Positions 16,420 through 25,270 of a DNA stretch of 64,000 nt are shown piece after piece. The notes below the pieces were generated by a model that was not told the DNA's origin, ran no database searches, and saw only the letters and a list, made by a program, of their open reading frames with translations. How positions within the stretch are numbered: the first letter of the stretch is position 1; each line of letters opens with the position of its first letter. The DNA is from Prevotella sp. (GTDB lineage Bacteria; Bacteroidota; Bacteroidia; Bacteroidales; Bacteroidaceae): the NCBI GenBank assembly GCA_017651265.1, contig JAGCDO010000029.1:62001-126000 (forward strand), in the 5' to 3' direction. Position numbers and translations under genes: made by a program.

Positions 16420-17742
16420 ATGAGTCAAACTAACAAACAGAATGGAAGCATCATCGCCATCGTAACGATGTTCTTCCTGTATGCCATGATCTCGTTCGTA
16501 ACGAATCTGGGCGCTCCTATCGGTGTGATCTGGAAGAACCAGCCTGAAATCGGTGGTTCTAACGTGCTGGGTATCATGGGTAACTTCATGAACTTCTTTG
16601 CTTACCTGTTCATGGGAATCCCCGCAGGTAAGATGCTCACCAAGGTGGGTTACAAGAAAACTGCCCTCATCGGTATTGCCGTGGGCTTCTTCGGCGTACT
16701 GATTCAGTACCTCTCTGGTCATTCCAGCGGTATCCCCGGCTTCTGCATCTACCTGTTAGGTGCCTTTATCTCAGGATTCTCCGTATGTATCCTGAACACC
16801 GTGGTGAACCCGATGCTGAACCTCTTGGGCGGTGGTGGTAACCGTGGTAACCAGCTGAACATGATTGGTGGTACACTGAACTCATTGGCCGGTACGCTTA
16901 CCCCGATGTTGGTTGGTGCACTGATTGGTACTGTTACAGCCAGTACGAAGATGGCCGACGTGAACCTGGTGATGTATATTGCCATGACCGTCTTTGCTGC
17001 CGCCTTCGTGATCTTGCTGTTCATCCCCATCCAGGATCCTGAGATGGGTAAGGTAACGGCAGATACCGTGTTTGAACACTCACCCTGGTCGTTCCGTCAC
17101 TGCTTGTTAGGCGTGATTGCCATCTTCGTCTATGTAGGCGTAGAGGTGGGTATCCCTGGCGGTCTGAACTTCTACCTCTCTGACACCACTGCCAACGGTG
17201 CTTGGGTGAACCCCGAAGCTGTGCTGAATGCTGCTACCATTGGTGGTGCTGTGGCTGCTATGTACTGGCTGCTGATGTTGATCGGTCGTCTGTGCTCCAG
17301 CGTGATTGCCGGAAAGGTGTCGTCTCGTCAGCTGATGCTTACTACAACAACCATCGGTATGATCCTGATCATTGCCGCTATGCTCACCCCGAAATCAGTG
17401 ACTGTTTCCATGCCGTTGTTCTCTATCCTTGAGGGATCGTTCTCAACGGTGGTGGTACCGGTAAGCGCTCTGCTGCTCGTGCTCTGCGGACTCTGTACTT
17501 CTGTGATGTGGGCTTCCATCTTTAACCTGGCTACTGAAGGTCTTGGCAAATATACTGCCCAGGCTTCCGGTATCTTCATGATGATGGTGGTTGGCGGTGG
17601 TGTGCTGCCTGTTGTGCAGAACTTCTTCGCCGACATCATGGGTTACATGCCGAGCTACTTCATCTACCTGCTGGGTATGGCCTACATGTTCTACTACGCC
17701 CTCCTCGGCTGCAAGAACGTGAACAAGGACATTCCAGTTTAG
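16420..17742 (+). CDS. Sugar MFS transporter, FHS/FucP-like
   Basis: A 440-residue protein with about 12 membrane segments. The segment VVNPMLNLLGGGGNRGNQLN with the following IGGTLNSLAGTL resembles the NP...G...LN motif of the FucP/GluP (fucose:proton symporter) family in Bacteroidota. It lies 24 bp downstream of the zinc-ribbon gene with no promoter in between, so the two may be co-transcribed. The substrate cannot be told from sequence; a hexose or deoxyhexose is likely by family. Confidence 0.8.
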   Translation: MSQTNKQNGSIIAIVTMFFLYAMISFVTNLGAPIGVIWKNQPEIGGSNVLGIMGNFMNFFAYLFMGIPAGKMLTKVGYKKTALIGIAVGFFGVLIQYLSGHSSGIPGFCIYLLGAFISGFSVCILNTVVNPMLNLLGGGGNRGNQLNMIGGTLNSLAGTLTPMLVGALIGTVTASTKMADVNLVMYIAMTVFAAAFVILLFIPIQDPEMGKVTADTVFEHSPWSFRHCLLGVIAIFVYVGVEVGIPGGLNFYLSDTTANGAWVNPEAVLNAATIGGAVAAMYWLLMLIGRLCSSVIAGKVSSRQLMLTTTTIGMILIIAAMLTPKSVTVSMPLFSILEGSFSTVVVPVSALLLVLCGLCTSVMWASIFNLATEGLGKYTAQASGIFMMMVVGGGVLPVVQNFFADIMGYMPSYFIYLLGMAYMFYYALLGCKNVNKDIPV

Positions 17743-17768
17743 AAGCAAGAGGTAAGAAGCAAGAGGTG
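17741..17768 (+). repeat. 14-bp tandem duplication between two genes
   Basis: AGAAGCAAGAGGTA followed by AGAAGCAAGAGGTG. The 14-bp period is a multiple of seven, as in the other tracts of this window. Confidence 0.6.
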
Positions 17769-17778
17769 AGAATAGCCT

Positions 17779-18798
17779 ATGGTTTTTACTTATCTCGCAG
17801 ATCCCCTTATCGGCGGTGTCATTGGCTATATCACCAATGACATCGCCATACGTATGCTTTTCCGACCACATCAGGCTAAATACCTGTTTGGTCGGAAATT
17901 GCCTTTTACACCTGGTATCATCCCCAAGGAGAAGGGTAGGATAGCAGGGGCTGTTGGCGGGGCCATCAGCGAGAACCTGATGAATCAGGAGGTGATGGAA
18001 AGGAACTTACTCTCGGAGGAGATGATGGAGAAGCTCTCTGCTACCTTCGACCGTTTCTTCGATACGCAGAGGAAGAGTGACGAAACACTGAGATCGTTCC
18101 TGAAACGCTTCCTTTCCGACGAGGAGATAGAAAGTATCTCAACCGACATGCAAGGACAACTCACCACGCTGATCTCCAAGAAGATGGCTGATTCGGAGGT
18201 GGGTGGTAAGATTGCTCACTTGGCCGTTGACCATGTGATGCAGAAGATGCAGCACTTCGGCAGTCATATAGGCGATGCACTCAGCGAGAACGGTATCGGT
18301 AAGGGTGGGGGCTTCGGCGATATGATCAGTAGGGGCATCGGACGGATCTTCGGTAATTCTTCGAAGAAACATGCCTCCGACTTCATCAATTCCTTGGCGG
18401 CACCTGTGGAACAGGCATTGGCCAAGAACATCAACGAGATGCTGCGCGACAACTCTGCAGAGATGGTGGGAGGGATGATTCAGAAGGAACGCCAGCGACT
18501 CCTCGACTGTACGATGAGTGAGTTGCTGGAGGATAAGGAAGAGCAGATAGCCCAGCTGAAATCATCGATCATCTCTTTATACCAGCACGTCATCACCGAA
18601 CGTCTGCCCCGCATTCTCCATGCCATCAATATCAGTAAGATGATCGAGAACCGAATCAACGAAATGGAGATGGCCGAGGCGGAACATCTGATCCTGGAGG
18701 TGATGGACAAAGAACTCAAGGCCATTGTGTGGCTCGGTGCCCTTTTAGGCGCCATCATGGGAACCTTAAATCTGCTCACAAGCAACTTCCTGTATTAA
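17779..18798 (+). CDS. DUF445 family membrane protein
   Basis: A 339-residue protein with the DUF445 signature at the N-terminus (DPLIGGVIGYITNDIAIRMLFRPH, then FTPGIIPKEKGRIA) in and after the first membrane segment, a long helical middle part, and a C-terminal hydrophobic segment (VWLGALLGAIMGTLN) repeating the GxxxG-like pattern of the N-terminus. DUF445 proteins are inner-membrane proteins of unknown function. It follows the transporter by 36 bp. Confidence 0.85.
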   Translation: MVFTYLADPLIGGVIGYITNDIAIRMLFRPHQAKYLFGRKLPFTPGIIPKEKGRIAGAVGGAISENLMNQEVMERNLLSEEMMEKLSATFDRFFDTQRKSDETLRSFLKRFLSDEEIESISTDMQGQLTTLISKKMADSEVGGKIAHLAVDHVMQKMQHFGSHIGDALSENGIGKGGGFGDMISRGIGRIFGNSSKKHASDFINSLAAPVEQALAKNINEMLRDNSAEMVGGMIQKERQRLLDCTMSELLEDKEEQIAQLKSSIISLYQHVITERLPRILHAINISKMIENRINEMEMAEAEHLILEVMDKELKAIVWLGALLGAIMGTLNLLTSNFLY

Positions 18799-18802
18799 CA
18801 GG

Positions 18803-18834
18803 TTTGGTAGTTTCGTTTTTTTGTATTATCTTTG
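18803..18834 (+). promoter_or_regulatory. Promoter of the propeller/AraC regulator gene
   Basis: TTTG 18803-18806 and TATCTTTG 18827-18834, 20 bp apart: a full consensus. It lies inside the longest frame (TTG 18821), so translation must start later. Confidence 0.75.
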
Positions 18835-18853
18835 CAGCAAACTACTAAAGGAT

Positions 18854-21800
18854 TTGAACGGTATCTTACGACTGATTGGGTGTTTGCTCGCATTCTTTGT
18901 GAGTGGTTCGATGGCACAAAACGTGCTCACCGAACGGTATAACATGACCTGCCTGGATCTCTCAGCGGGTCTGCCCCATCTGCATGTAAACCAAATCTTT
19001 GCCGACAGTCAGGGCTTTATATGGATATCCACCTATGGAGGTGGAGCCGTTCGCTATGACGGTTATTCGTTCACCATGCCCGTACTGGATCGCCAGGCAG
19101 GTAGCTCAAGCAATTCCTGTCAGGGCTTTGCCGAAGATGGGCACCACCGGTTGTGGGTGGCCTTCGACGAGCAGACCACCGTGGTGGACATGCGAACCAT
19201 GGGTAGTACGATACCTAAATATGGAAAAGGTGATATCGGCGAACTGCTGAAACGTCCTTCGGTGAAGGTGTATTGTGATACGAAGGGAAGTTTATGGCAC
19301 CTTACACGCGACAGTATTTTCCGCTACACCTTCAAGGAGAACGGCAGCGTGGATCATATCAGTAAATGCCGTTACCGTGGTAATACCCCGGAAGTGAGTC
19401 TGGTTGATATCGACCATAACGGTACGGTATGGATCAATGTGGAGAACGGACTGTACCGTCTGATTGAAGAGAACGGTAAGCTGGTGCTCAGGGATATTGC
19501 TCCCGTGATGAAACGTCTGCAGGGCGCGTACGTCACCGATATGCTGAAACGTGGCAGTACCGTGTGGATATCCACCAATATAGGTTTGTTTGCCTATGAC
19601 ACGTATTCGGGTGCCATGACCGAATACCATCATACTGCCGATGCACATTCTTTGTCGCACGACTATGCTACTGCGCTGGCCACCACGCCCGAAGGTCGTT
19701 TGCTGGTGGGTACGCTTCGAGGAATGAATATCCTGGATGAGCAGAACGGCACCTTCAGTCATTGGAACACCGCCACCAATGGCATTCCTATGCCGAGTGA
19801 TTTTGTCCACTGTCTGATGATTCGTTACGGTCAGATATGGATCGGTACGGAAACAGCAGGTATCGTCAAGCTGTCTCCCCGTCCGCTCATGCTCCGTAAC
19901 TATATCCACGAGGATGGTCATCCTGGCTCTCTCTCGCACAATCCTGTCAATGCGATGTATGTAGAAGCCGACGGTACACTTTGGGCTGGTACGGTTGAAG
20001 GCGGCTTGAACCGCAAGGGAACAGGCGACACCTTCAGTCATTGGACCACCTCGAACTCACCCTTGTCGCATAACTCAGTGTCGGTACTGGAAGCGGATGG
20101 ACATGGACGATTATGGATTGGCACGTGGGGTGGAGGACTGAACTATATCTCCCTGGAAGAACATAGTCAGGTGCATCCCGTCAGTATGCCGCCTTCCATG
20201 ACTTCCCTTACCTCATATATCGGTTCCTTGGCTTACGATAAGTATAACGATGGACTATGGGTGGGCTCCAACGACGGTATTTTCTTCTACGACCTTCGTA
20301 AGGGAACGCTGGAAGATCCTTTCCCGGAGAACCGAAGTGTACGCGGCTGTATTGGAGCGCACGTGGATAAGGATGGTTTCCTGTGGATGGGCTGTATCTC
20401 GGGTGTATGTATCATCGACCTCCGTTCACCGCGCACCAAAGACGGCGCATTTAAGTCCAGGAAGCTGAGTAATAAGCTCGACCATCCGGAATCTCCCGTC
20501 ATTGATAAGATCAGCTGCTTCTGTGAAACCAAGGACGGTACGCTGTGGCTGGGTTCCAACGGCTACGGTCTGTACCGCAGGGTGGTTGACAAGAAGAGCG
20601 GAGAGGAGCATTTTGAGAATCTGACAGCCGATGACGGCTTGGCGAACAATGCCGTGAAAGGAATCGTGGAGGATATTCAGGGAAGATTGTGGATTACGAC
20701 AGATAACGGACTGTCGGTGTATAACCCTCGCACGCGTACCTTTATTAATTATGGGGAACGCGACGGATTACATTCTCAGCGGTTCTATTGGAATTCTGCC
20801 GTGAAGGGAACCGATGGCTATATCTACCTGGGCAGTGTTGACGGTCTGACGGAAATCAGGGGGGAGAACATGGATGATGATAGTCCCATACACCTCACCT
20901 TTACCCGTTTGATGGTGGATAACCAGGTGATCACAGCCGCCAGCAGTAAGATTATCGACGCGGATATCTCCTTAGCCAGCATCATCCGACTGCATGAGTC
21001 GAACAAGTCGTTCTCCATTGATTTCTCAGCGCTGACCTACGGCAGGGAGGTGCAAGGGCATTACAGCTACAGGATGAGAGGTTTCGAGGAGGAATGGAAC
21101 ACCTTGAAGCCCGGTGAGCACTCGGTACGCTATACGAGTCTGAAGCCCGGCAGCTATGTCTTTGAGGTGGCCTATACCGCAGAAGCTGATGAAGATGAGC
21201 GGCACGTGATCTCCATTCGTGTGGAGGTGGCGCCCTATTTCTGGAAGAGCTGGTGGTTCACCCTGCTGTTGATCCTGCTGGCCATTGGTGTGGGTATCCG
21301 ACTGTACCGCATGCGCTTGGAGGCATGGCGGAAGCAGGAGGCAGAGAAACTGTTGAAACCCATCCGTAAGGCGTTGGAGGAGACCGACGATTCCACACAC
21401 CTCCAGTTACGAATCCAGAATATCCTCGACAACCATGAACGGCTGGAAAAGAGTTTCCACCGAAGCGTGGAAGCCGACAAGCAGGAAGTGACGCAGAAGA
21501 ATGTTCCTTTCATGGAACGCGCCACCGAGATCATGGAACAGAACTACATGAACAGCGATTTCGACATCACCGCCTTTGCCGACGCCTTGGGCATGAGCAA
21601 GAGTCTGGTGTCTAAACGACTGAATGCCGAGACGGGAGTAAGTACGGGTCAGTTCATCCGTAACTACCGTCTGAGCATTGCCAGGAAACTGATCATGGAG
21701 AACTATGCCGACAGGAATATCACCGAGATAGCCTATGCGGTGGGATTCAACGATCCCAAATATTTCACCCGTTGCTTTACCCGTCATTATGGGAGCAGTC

Positions 21801-21874
21801 CAAGTACCTACATGCGTGAAGAGCATATGGAGAAGGGTGAAGAACACAAAATGAACAAAAAGAGTACAAACTGA
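18854..21874 (+). CDS. Membrane-spanning propeller sensor with AraC DNA-binding domain, no kinase
   Basis: About 1006 residues from TTG 18854. A signal sequence (LRLIGCLLAFFVSGSMAQ) leads to a periplasmic double beta-propeller of Reg_prop repeats (repeated G.IWI.T..GG and GLYR/GLF units, about residues 30-690), a Y_Y_Y domain, one membrane helix (WWFTLLLILLAIGVGIRL), a roughly 75-residue charged helical linker, and a C-terminal AraC/HTH_18 domain (ITEIAYAVGFNDPKYFTRCF). Hybrid two-component regulators of this group carry HisKA, HATPase and receiver domains at this point; here they are absent. It immediately precedes susC on the same strand and very likely controls that locus in response to an arabinan fragment (inference). 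Confidence 0.88.
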   Translation: MNGILRLIGCLLAFFVSGSMAQNVLTERYNMTCLDLSAGLPHLHVNQIFADSQGFIWISTYGGGAVRYDGYSFTMPVLDRQAGSSSNSCQGFAEDGHHRLWVAFDEQTTVVDMRTMGSTIPKYGKGDIGELLKRPSVKVYCDTKGSLWHLTRDSIFRYTFKENGSVDHISKCRYRGNTPEVSLVDIDHNGTVWINVENGLYRLIEENGKLVLRDIAPVMKRLQGAYVTDMLKRGSTVWISTNIGLFAYDTYSGAMTEYHHTADAHSLSHDYATALATTPEGRLLVGTLRGMNILDEQNGTFSHWNTATNGIPMPSDFVHCLMIRYGQIWIGTETAGIVKLSPRPLMLRNYIHEDGHPGSLSHNPVNAMYVEADGTLWAGTVEGGLNRKGTGDTFSHWTTSNSPLSHNSVSVLEADGHGRLWIGTWGGGLNYISLEEHSQVHPVSMPPSMTSLTSYIGSLAYDKYNDGLWVGSNDGIFFYDLRKGTLEDPFPENRSVRGCIGAHVDKDGFLWMGCISGVCIIDLRSPRTKDGAFKSRKLSNKLDHPESPVIDKISCFCETKDGTLWLGSNGYGLYRRVVDKKSGEEHFENLTADDGLANNAVKGIVEDIQGRLWITTDNGLSVYNPRTRTFINYGERDGLHSQRFYWNSAVKGTDGYIYLGSVDGLTEIRGENMDDDSPIHLTFTRLMVDNQVITAASSKIIDADISLASIIRLHESNKSFSIDFSALTYGREVQGHYSYRMRGFEEEWNTLKPGEHSVRYTSLKPGSYVFEVAYTAEADEDERHVISIRVEVAPYFWKSWWFTLLLILLAIGVGIRLYRMRLEAWRKQEAEKLLKPIRKALEETDDSTHLQLRIQNILDNHERLEKSFHRSVEADKQEVTQKNVPFMERATEIMEQNYMNSDFDITAFADALGMSKSLVSKRLNAETGVSTGQFIRNYRLSIARKLIMENYADRNITEIAYAVGFNDPKYFTRCFTRHYGSSPSTYMREEHMEKGEEHKMNKKSTN

Positions 21875-21917
21875 CAATAATTTATTTTTGTCCACCTTTA
21901 TTATCATTTTATCCACC

Positions 21918-21945
21918 TTGCGTGTTAGCAATTCCACTACTTTTG
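21918..21945 (+). promoter_or_regulatory. Promoter of the arabinan-type PUL
   Basis: TTG 21918-21920 and TACTTTTG 21938-21945, 17 bp apart, 54 bp before the susC start. The short repeat TCCACCTT (about 21889 and 21912) just upstream could be a regulator site. Confidence 0.5.
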
Positions 21946-21999
21946 CTGACAGATAATTGTATTACTAATCTAAAAACTCCTAAATTTAAAACAATTAAC

Positions 22000-24900
22000 A
22001 TGAGAAAACAACTATTATTTTCTGTGTTGCTGACCTTAGGTGTTATGGGAGGTATCACTTGCTGTCCCACCTCCGTCATGGCATCTGTCACGCAATCTCA
22101 GACAATCAAGGTCACTGGCCAGGTTGTAGACCAAGATGGCGAACCGCTCATTGGTGCTACTGTACAGTTGAAGGGGACTCAGTCGGGTGTTATCACCGAC
22201 ATTGATGGTAATTTTACTATCGATGCACCAGCCAATGGTACACTCGTGGTAAGCTACGTAGGTTTCAAGGATCGTGAGATCGCCATTAACGGGCGCGCGA
22301 TCATTGAACAGATTCAATTGGAGAGCGATGCTCAGGTGCTTGACCAGGTGGTAGTGGTAGGTTACGGTGTTCAGAAGAAGGCCGACCTTACCGGTTCAGT
22401 ATCCATCGTCAATGCTGATGAACTGAAGCGCGTATCTCACTCAAACATTTCTTCTATGCTCGAAGGTAAGGTGGCTGGTGTGCAGATTACCTCTGACGGT
22501 CAGCCCGGTGCCGACCCGGCAGTACGTATCCGTGGTATCGGCTCCTTCGGTAGCACAGCTCCATTGTACGTGATCGACGGTGTTCCCATGGGAACATCCA
22601 TCCGCGACTTCTCACCGAACGACATCGAGACCATTCAGGTGTTGAAGGATGCTTCTGCAGGTGCCATCTACGGTTCACGTGCAGCTAACGGTGTGGTTAT
22701 CATCACCACCAAGGGTGGAAAGAAAGACCAGCCGCTGAAGGTTGACTACAAGGGATACTTCGGTATGGACAAGATTCAGACAGGTGTTTACGACCTGATG
22801 AATGCTGAACAGTACAGCAGGTATCTCGGCATTGCAGCAACCAATGCAGGTATTCCCGCTCCCGGTGGATACACACTGGGTAGCGACGGTTACTATCACT
22901 TCCGCGACAATACCGATACCAACTGGCTCGATGAGGCCTTCAAGACAGGTATCCGTCAGAACCACAGTGTTAACCTGAGCGGTGGTGGTGTTAATAATAC
23001 CTATAATATAAGTCTCGACTACTTCAAGCAGAAGGGTACCTTGGAAGGTGCAGGTCCTAACTTCGAGCGTTACACTGCCCGTGTGAACAACACCATGGAC
23101 ATCAAGTTCGTGAAGTTCCGCACCAGTCTGGTATATTCTCACTCCAACCAGGACAACTTGGCTGTTTCCAACGCCAACGAGTATGTCCAGGGTCTGTATG
23201 GTAACTTGGGTAATGTGCTCAGCGGTGTGCTGAACATGCAGCCCACCATCAAGGCTTACGACCCCTCTACATGGGTTCTCGACGATATGGTTGGTTCTGC
23301 CAGTGCTTACAAGTACGACGCTTATGGCTACGGTGTGTACTATGATACCATTCATGGTGACATCTCTGCTATGAACCCGCTGCTCGTTAACAAGATGCTG
23401 ACCAGAAACACCATCGTTGACCGTTTCGTAGGTACAGCTTCAGCCGATGTTGATCTGTTCAACATGGTTGGCATCAAGAGCGATAATCATAAGCTCAACT
23501 ATAAGATCAACCTTTCTTATAGTACGACATCTTGCAATGACAAGACTTGGATTCCCGCATGGATTCAGAGTAACCGTGTATATCTTGCCAAGGAGAACGA
23601 GCGTCTTAGCAAGGGACACCGCAAGTACACGGATGCCTTGATTGAGAACACCCTGACTTACGACGGAACCCTTGGTTTGCACCATGCTAACCTCGTGGTA
23701 GGTCAGACCTTCGAGCAGGAGAACACCAATACCCTGTCGGCTACCGGCATCAACCTCTCTGAGCCTTACTTCCTGCAGCTGCAGAACGCCAGCGACTGGA
23801 TGGCCGACAGCTATGAATACAAGCATACCTTGGCTTCATATCTTGCACGTTTGAACTACGACTTCGACGGTAAGTACCTCGTTTCTGGTATCGTTCGTCG
23901 TGACGGTAGCTCCCGCTTGTCCAAGGATATCCGCTGGGACACCTTCACATCAGTTTCTCTCGGTTGGCGTTTCGATAAGGAAGCCTTCTTCCCCATCGAC
24001 CGCAACATCGTGAATCTGTTCAAGCTGCGTGCCAGCTATGGTGAGCTCGGTTACGAGGCAGCCGTAGGCGACTATGCCATCCAGGCTACCATGGCTCGTA
24101 ACAACATGACCTACAGCTTCGGTAATCAGGCTGTTACTGGTTCTGCCGTTTCCAACTTCGTGAACGAGAACCTCTCATGGGAAAAGAGAAAGACCATGAA
24201 CGTGGGTCTTGACCTGGCGTTCTTCAACAACCGCATTGAGTTTACGGCTGAGTGGTATAAGAACAAGTCGGAGGATCTGCTCTACGGCGTTCCTGTTCCT
24301 GCCAGCGCAGGTGTGGCCAACACATCAGTAACCATGAATGCTGCTTCTATGGAGAACAGCGGTCTGGAGTTCTCTCTTACCTATCGCAACCGCGACCATG
24401 CCCTGAAGCATGAGATCAGCGCCAACCTCAGTACACTGAAGAATAAGGTGACCTCTCTCGGCTTCGGTACAGATAAGTATATTAGTGGTGCTTACATCAC
24501 CGAGATCGGTAAGGAAGTGGGTAAGTTCTACGGTTGGGACTATCAGGGCATCATCCGCACGCAGGCACAGCTCGACGAGCTGAACGCTTTGGCACAGGCC
24601 CAGGGTCTCGACGAGTATCAGCCCGGCGCACAGGTAGGCGACTGCTACTATCGTGACGTCAACGGCGACGGTCAGATCAACGGTGACGACCAGACAGTTC
24701 TCGGCAGCGGTCTGCCTAAAGTGAACTTCGGTCTGAGTGCCCATCTGGAGTACAGCATCTTCGATCTGAGTATTTCTACATTCGGTGCACTGGGATTCCA
24801 TGTATCCGACTACCTCTATAACACGCTGAATTCAAGCTACGGATACGGCAACAAGGACGTGGCTGTGCTGGATGCTAATCAGTGGGATGGCGGCACATAC

Positions 24901-25218
24901 GTTTCCAATATCCCCCGCACCTATCTGTCAAACAGCGCTACACTGGCTTGGAACGATTTGTTCTGCGACCGTCAGATTCAGAATGCTGCCTATTGGAAGA
25001 TTGCCAACATCGAGCTGGGATGTAACCTTCCCAACAAGTGGTTCGGCAACTATGTATCAGGTGTACGTGTTTACGTATCTGCCCAGAACCTCTATACCTT
25101 CACCGGTTACAAGGGTTACAATGTTGACTATGCAGGCGGAACGTTCACTCCGGGTTATAACTTCTGTTCTTACCCAACCGCACGAAGCTTCATGGTGGGT
25201 CTGAACTTCACCTTCTAA
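22000..25218 (+). CDS. SusC-like TonB-dependent outer-membrane transporter (PUL 1)
   Basis: A 1072-residue TonB-linked receptor of the SusC/RagA family importing oligosaccharides. Signal peptide (about 1-30), carboxypeptidase-D-like N-terminal domain (TVQLKGTQSGVITDIDG), TonB-box-like VVVVGYGVQKK near 115-125, plug with PLYVIDGVPMG and IYGSRAANGVVIITTKGG, then a 22-strand-type barrel ending in an aromatic residue (LNFTF). The start at ATG 22000 is chosen because the longer frame would cover the promoter. It is followed by susD, a surface glycan-binding protein and two GH43 genes, so the substrate is probably arabino-oligosaccharide. Confidence 0.95.
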   Translation: MRKQLLFSVLLTLGVMGGITCCPTSVMASVTQSQTIKVTGQVVDQDGEPLIGATVQLKGTQSGVITDIDGNFTIDAPANGTLVVSYVGFKDREIAINGRAIIEQIQLESDAQVLDQVVVVGYGVQKKADLTGSVSIVNADELKRVSHSNISSMLEGKVAGVQITSDGQPGADPAVRIRGIGSFGSTAPLYVIDGVPMGTSIRDFSPNDIETIQVLKDASAGAIYGSRAANGVVIITTKGGKKDQPLKVDYKGYFGMDKIQTGVYDLMNAEQYSRYLGIAATNAGIPAPGGYTLGSDGYYHFRDNTDTNWLDEAFKTGIRQNHSVNLSGGGVNNTYNISLDYFKQKGTLEGAGPNFERYTARVNNTMDIKFVKFRTSLVYSHSNQDNLAVSNANEYVQGLYGNLGNVLSGVLNMQPTIKAYDPSTWVLDDMVGSASAYKYDAYGYGVYYDTIHGDISAMNPLLVNKMLTRNTIVDRFVGTASADVDLFNMVGIKSDNHKLNYKINLSYSTTSCNDKTWIPAWIQSNRVYLAKENERLSKGHRKYTDALIENTLTYDGTLGLHHANLVVGQTFEQENTNTLSATGINLSEPYFLQLQNASDWMADSYEYKHTLASYLARLNYDFDGKYLVSGIVRRDGSSRLSKDIRWDTFTSVSLGWRFDKEAFFPIDRNIVNLFKLRASYGELGYEAAVGDYAIQATMARNNMTYSFGNQAVTGSAVSNFVNENLSWEKRKTMNVGLDLAFFNNRIEFTAEWYKNKSEDLLYGVPVPASAGVANTSVTMNAASMENSGLEFSLTYRNRDHALKHEISANLSTLKNKVTSLGFGTDKYISGAYITEIGKEVGKFYGWDYQGIIRTQAQLDELNALAQAQGLDEYQPGAQVGDCYYRDVNGDGQINGDDQTVLGSGLPKVNFGLSAHLEYSIFDLSISTFGALGFHVSDYLYNTLNSSYGYGNKDVAVLDANQWDGGTYVSNIPRTYLSNSATLAWNDLFCDRQIQNAAYWKIANIELGCNLPNKWFGNYVSGVRVYVSAQNLYTFTGYKGYNVDYAGGTFTPGYNFCSYPTARSFMVGLNFTF

Positions 25219-25270
25219 TGCATCATTATAATATATAAGGTACATTGCATAAAAATATAAATTGACAATT

